From Streptomyces sp. Tue6028 (GTDB taxonomy: Bacteria > Actinomycetota > Actinomycetes > Streptomycetales > Streptomycetaceae), in NCBI RefSeq assembly GCF_002300165.1, contig NZ_MLCE01000026.1, positions 248,001 through 312,000 on the forward strand: a DNA stretch of 64,000 bases. The letters are read 5' to 3'. Below the pieces are notes generated by a model. The model saw only the letters and a program-made list of their open reading frames with translations. It searched no databases and had not been told where the DNA came from. Positions 61,848 through 64,000 of the stretch are shown here, piece after piece. Every line of letters begins with the position of its first letter. Within the stretch, counting starts at the first letter, position 1. The position numbers and the translations under genes are program-made.

Positions 61848-61939
61848 GAATGAAGTCTACCTAAAATGTTGAAAGGCGAACTAGTGAGGGTGGTGTGACG
61901 GTGCGCACGCGTTCGATGTCACACTCCGCAGACTACCGC

Positions 61940-62740
61940 TCACAGCCCGAAGCGACGCTGGAGGTCCCCCAGCTGTCCGGGAAGACGCGGTGCGCCGGCT
62001 TGCGCCCCGTGCTGACCCGGTACCCCGCCCGGGCCCGGCACTCCCGCCTGCTGCGGAACCGCCCCCGTGGCCTGCTCGGCCATGAGGGTTTCGGTGGACT
62101 GCAGCAGCACCGTGCCGGCCCCGACGAACTCGAACTGATGCTCCTCGCCGGAGGCCCCGCCGAGTCCCGTCATCGCACGTAGACCGCCCATTACACCTGT
62201 CAGGTACCCGTGGTCGTAGTGGTGGCAGGGGGACGGGCAGTCGGCCCAGCCGACCAGGGCCTGCGGGTCCACCCTGATCGGGGGTTCCATGAACACCACC
62301 GGACCGTTGGACGCGGCCACGAACTTTCCGGTTCCGATCAGGGTCAGAAAGCCCGGCACGATCGACTGCTTGAGGGCAAGACTTGGCTGAAAAGCGAGCA
62401 GGTTGCCCGAGCGAATGGTCAGGTTGCCCTCGTCGAGGTCGTACGAATTCACGTCGAAGGCCCGGTCGGCGAGGAGCATCTTGCCCGAGCCCTCCGCCAC
62501 GACCCAGTCGCTCGCGTGCAGAGGCGAATGGAAGGATGTTCGCACCAGACGGTCCAGCCGGCCGTGTCCGACGCCGTTGAACTCCATCGAGCCGTAGTAG
62601 GCGATCATCTTCCCCTTCTGCAGGAACCACTGGCTCCCCTTGAGCTCCACGCAGAAGGTGTAGTTGTTCACGTTGTCGTCGACCGGCAGGGTCATCGGGT
62701 CGTGGATGACCGGGCCGCCCGGGGTCCCGTACGCGCTCAC
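61940..62740 (-). CDS. AIM24-family protein, third in cluster
   Basis: A 266-residue protein of the AIM24/TIGR00266 family, whose members form a compact beta-prism-like fold and have no established activity. Visible family features are FLQKGKMIAYYGSMEFNG near the start, FVAASNGPVVFMEPPIRVDPQALVGW in the middle and HQFEFVGAGTVLLQST near the end. It is the most diverged of the three copies here, and only it has a Pro/Gly/Gln-rich tail (QQAGVPGPGGVPGQHGAQAG). Its GTG overlaps the stop of the preceding copy by 4 bp (GTGA), so the three are translated together. Confidence 0.85.
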   Translation of the reverse strand: MSAYGTPGGPVIHDPMTLPVDDNVNNYTFCVELKGSQWFLQKGKMIAYYGSMEFNGVGHGRLDRLVRTSFHSPLHASDWVVAEGSGKMLLADRAFDVNSYDLDEGNLTIRSGNLLAFQPSLALKQSIVPGFLTLIGTGKFVAASNGPVVFMEPPIRVDPQALVGWADCPSPCHHYDHGYLTGVMGGLRAMTGLGGASGEEHQFEFVGAGTVLLQSTETLMAEQATGAVPQQAGVPGPGGVPGQHGAQAGAPRLPGQLGDLQRRFGL

Positions 62741-63387
62741 AGCTTCTCCTCCGAGGCCTGGACGTACACCGCGCCGTTGCCGCTCAGCTCCAGCTGGAAG
62801 GCCTCGCCCGAGCCGCGTCCGACCATGTCGCGCCAGCCCAGCGCCGTCGACAGCTTGTTGCGCACGTCCCCGTGGTGCGCCACGTACGCCTGCGGGTCCA
62901 CGTGCACCGGGCGCTGCGGGGTGATCGGGACCTCGAAGACGCCGCCGTGCGCCATGACGGCGACCGCGCCGTGCCCCTTGAGCGTCGTCGTGAACAGGCC
63001 CTGGCCGGTGACCTGGCCGCGCACCATGCCCATGACGCCGCCCTGCGAGCCGAGGAACATCGTCCCCTGCTGGAGCGTGCCGTCGAAGGCGAGCAGCCGG
63101 TCCGCCTCCACGTACAGGGTGTCTCCGGTGAGCTCGATCACCTGGACGTGGTGGCCGCCGTGCCCGAAGAGCACGGTGCCCGAGCCCTCCACGGTCATGA
63201 GAGGGGTCGCCTCGTTCGCCAGGCGGCGGCCGATCATCGACATCACACCGCCCTGACCGCCCTGGACGTTGGGGGTGAAGGAGACCTCGCCCCGGTAGGC
63301 GAGCATGGCACCGCGCTGACTGAACATTCGTTGACCCGGCAGCACCGTGGCCTCGACCATCTTCGAGTTCACCTCACGGAACGGCAT
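62737..63387 (-). CDS. AIM24-family protein, second in cluster
   Basis: A 216-residue member of the AIM24/TIGR00266 family, starting MPFREVNSKMVEATVLPGQRMFSQRGAMLAYRGEV. The family pattern includes GSGTVLFGHGGHHVQVIEL, GLFTTTLKGHGAVAVMAHG, PVHVDPQAYVAHHGDV and the terminal EAFQLELSGNGAVYVQASEEKL. The ATG at 63387 lies right after the stop of the upstream copy and follows GGGGGACG. The three genes are in one operon and probably make a hetero-oligomer or act on a shared partner. No signal or membrane helix is present. Confidence 0.88.
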   Translation of the reverse strand: MPFREVNSKMVEATVLPGQRMFSQRGAMLAYRGEVSFTPNVQGGQGGVMSMIGRRLANEATPLMTVEGSGTVLFGHGGHHVQVIELTGDTLYVEADRLLAFDGTLQQGTMFLGSQGGVMGMVRGQVTGQGLFTTTLKGHGAVAVMAHGGVFEVPITPQRPVHVDPQAYVAHHGDVRNKLSTALGWRDMVGRGSGEAFQLELSGNGAVYVQASEEKL

Positions 63388-63388
63388 G

Positions 63389-64000
63389 TCACACGTCCCC
63401 CGCGATCGTGTTGCGCTCACTGGGCTGCACATAGACCAGACCGTCGCCCTCGAAGCGGATCTGGAACGCCTCGCCGCCGCCCTCGCCGAGCAGTGTGCGG
63501 AACGTCACGCCGGACTGGAACGACTGCCGCACATTGCCCTGGTGCGCGATGTACGCGCCCGGGTCGACCGTCAGCGGGTACTGAGAGCTCACCCGCAGCA
63601 CCACCGCCGGGCCGTCCGACGTGATCGCCGCCTGCCCGTGCCCCTCGACCGTGGTCGTGAACAGCCCGTTGCCCTGCGAGGCGCCGCGCAGCCCGGTGAA
63701 GGTCGTCCCGGTCCGCAGCCCCGCGTCGGTCGCGAGCAGATTGCTCGACTCCACGTACAGCTTGTCCCCCTGGAGATTCACGAGGTTGATCTCGGAGGCC
63801 CGGTCCGCGAACCAACAGGTCCCGTGCCCCTTCACCTCCATCACCGTCATCTGCTCACCGGTGAGGCGCCGGGTCACCATCCCCCGTATCCCCTCACCGC
63901 CCCCGCTCAGCTTCTTGAACGCCATCTGGCCGTCGTACGCGACCATCGAGCCGTTCTTCGCCTTCACGGCGTCCCCGGTCATGTCGACGGCCAGCACCTT
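63389..64000 (-). CDS. AIM24-family protein, first in cluster, 5' end outside the window
   Basis: About 203 residues are visible; the frame is open to the window edge, and by comparison with the next copy only the first ten or so residues (of MPFREVNSK type) are missing. It reads VLAVDMTGDAVKAKNGSMVAYDGQMAFKKL, then GHGTCWFADRASEINLVNL, GLFTTTVEGHGQAAITSDG, PLTVDPGAYIAHQGNV and GGEAFQIRFEGDGLVYVQPSE. It is nearly collinear with the second copy and clearly a duplicate. The GTG that begins the visible coding part is not taken as the true start. Confidence 0.85.
   Translation of the reverse strand, partial: KVLAVDMTGDAVKAKNGSMVAYDGQMAFKKLSGGGEGIRGMVTRRLTGEQMTVMEVKGHGTCWFADRASEINLVNLQGDKLYVESSNLLATDAGLRTGTTFTGLRGASQGNGLFTTTVEGHGQAAITSDGPAVVLRVSSQYPLTVDPGAYIAHQGNVRQSFQSGVTFRTLLGEGGGEAFQIRFEGDGLVYVQPSERNTIAGDV

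Overview
The window is very GC-rich, densely coded actinobacterial chromosome. GTG and TTG starts are frequent, codons end mostly in G or C, and many neighbouring genes overlap by 4 bp. Gene content points firmly to Streptomyces: FilP and Scy side by side, a ChiC-type chitinase with its ChiS/ChiR pair, and long actinobacterial Rho and AtpH. It is core, conserved chromosome rather than an island. I found no tRNA, rRNA, insertion sequence, phage or CRISPR.

Layout. (1) 1-6944: lysine/threonine genes lysA (3' end only), hom, thrC, thrB, then rho. (2) 7094-10255: a secreted trypsin-like protease and a LytR-CpsA-Psr enzyme. (3) 10535-17137: rpmE, prfA, prmC, a Sua5-type tRNA-modification gene, a phosphatase-like protein with a changed active site, glyA and a WecA-type transferase. 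(4) 17431-25223: the ATP synthase operon, an AtpI-like gene followed by atpBEFHAGDC, ended by a strong terminator, then a small DUF2550 membrane protein. (5) 25892-29705: chiC with its direct-repeat promoter, and chiR/chiS. (6) 29850-33216: a membrane protein, an OmpR-type two-component system, and two small exported proteins. (7) 33338-37763: cobalamin adenosyltransferase, a drug-type ABC exporter divergent from a TetR regulator, 3-hydroxybutyryl-CoA dehydrogenase and a STAS protein. (8) 38000-44843: a large membrane-anchored P-loop protein, NucS, three small or medium genes, and a secreted repeat protein. (9) 44927-51220: two paralogous ABC exporter pairs flanking an unknown protein and a two-TM protein that resembles an inward-rectifier K+ channel with a degenerate filter. 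(10) 51336-56302: filP and scy (hyphal polarity cytoskeleton). (11) 56546-59330: methylmalonyl-CoA epimerase, thiolase and MeaB. (12) 59942-end: an MFS exporter, a MarR regulator and three consecutive AIM24-family genes, the last cut by the window edge.

How it fits together. Genes 1-4 supply amino acids, translation termination, peptidoglycan/wall-polymer precursors and energy. As I recall it, this order is shared with Mycobacterium (lysA-thrA-thrC-thrB-rho-rpmE-prfA-prmC-sua5-wecA-atp), so the genes standing between those (protease, LCP, phosphatase-like, glyA) look like lineage additions. Propionate/B12 genes (adenosyltransferase, epimerase, MeaB) serve methylmalonyl-CoA mutase, which is not in the window. 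Most convergent gene pairs are separated by long, near-perfect hairpins likely acting as bidirectional terminators.

The most interesting items are the channel-like protein at 48357-49361, the modular repeat protein at 43842-44843, the phosphatase-like protein lacking its nucleophilic cysteine at 13658-14305, the membrane-anchored P-loop protein at 38000-40549, and the hairpins before atpC.
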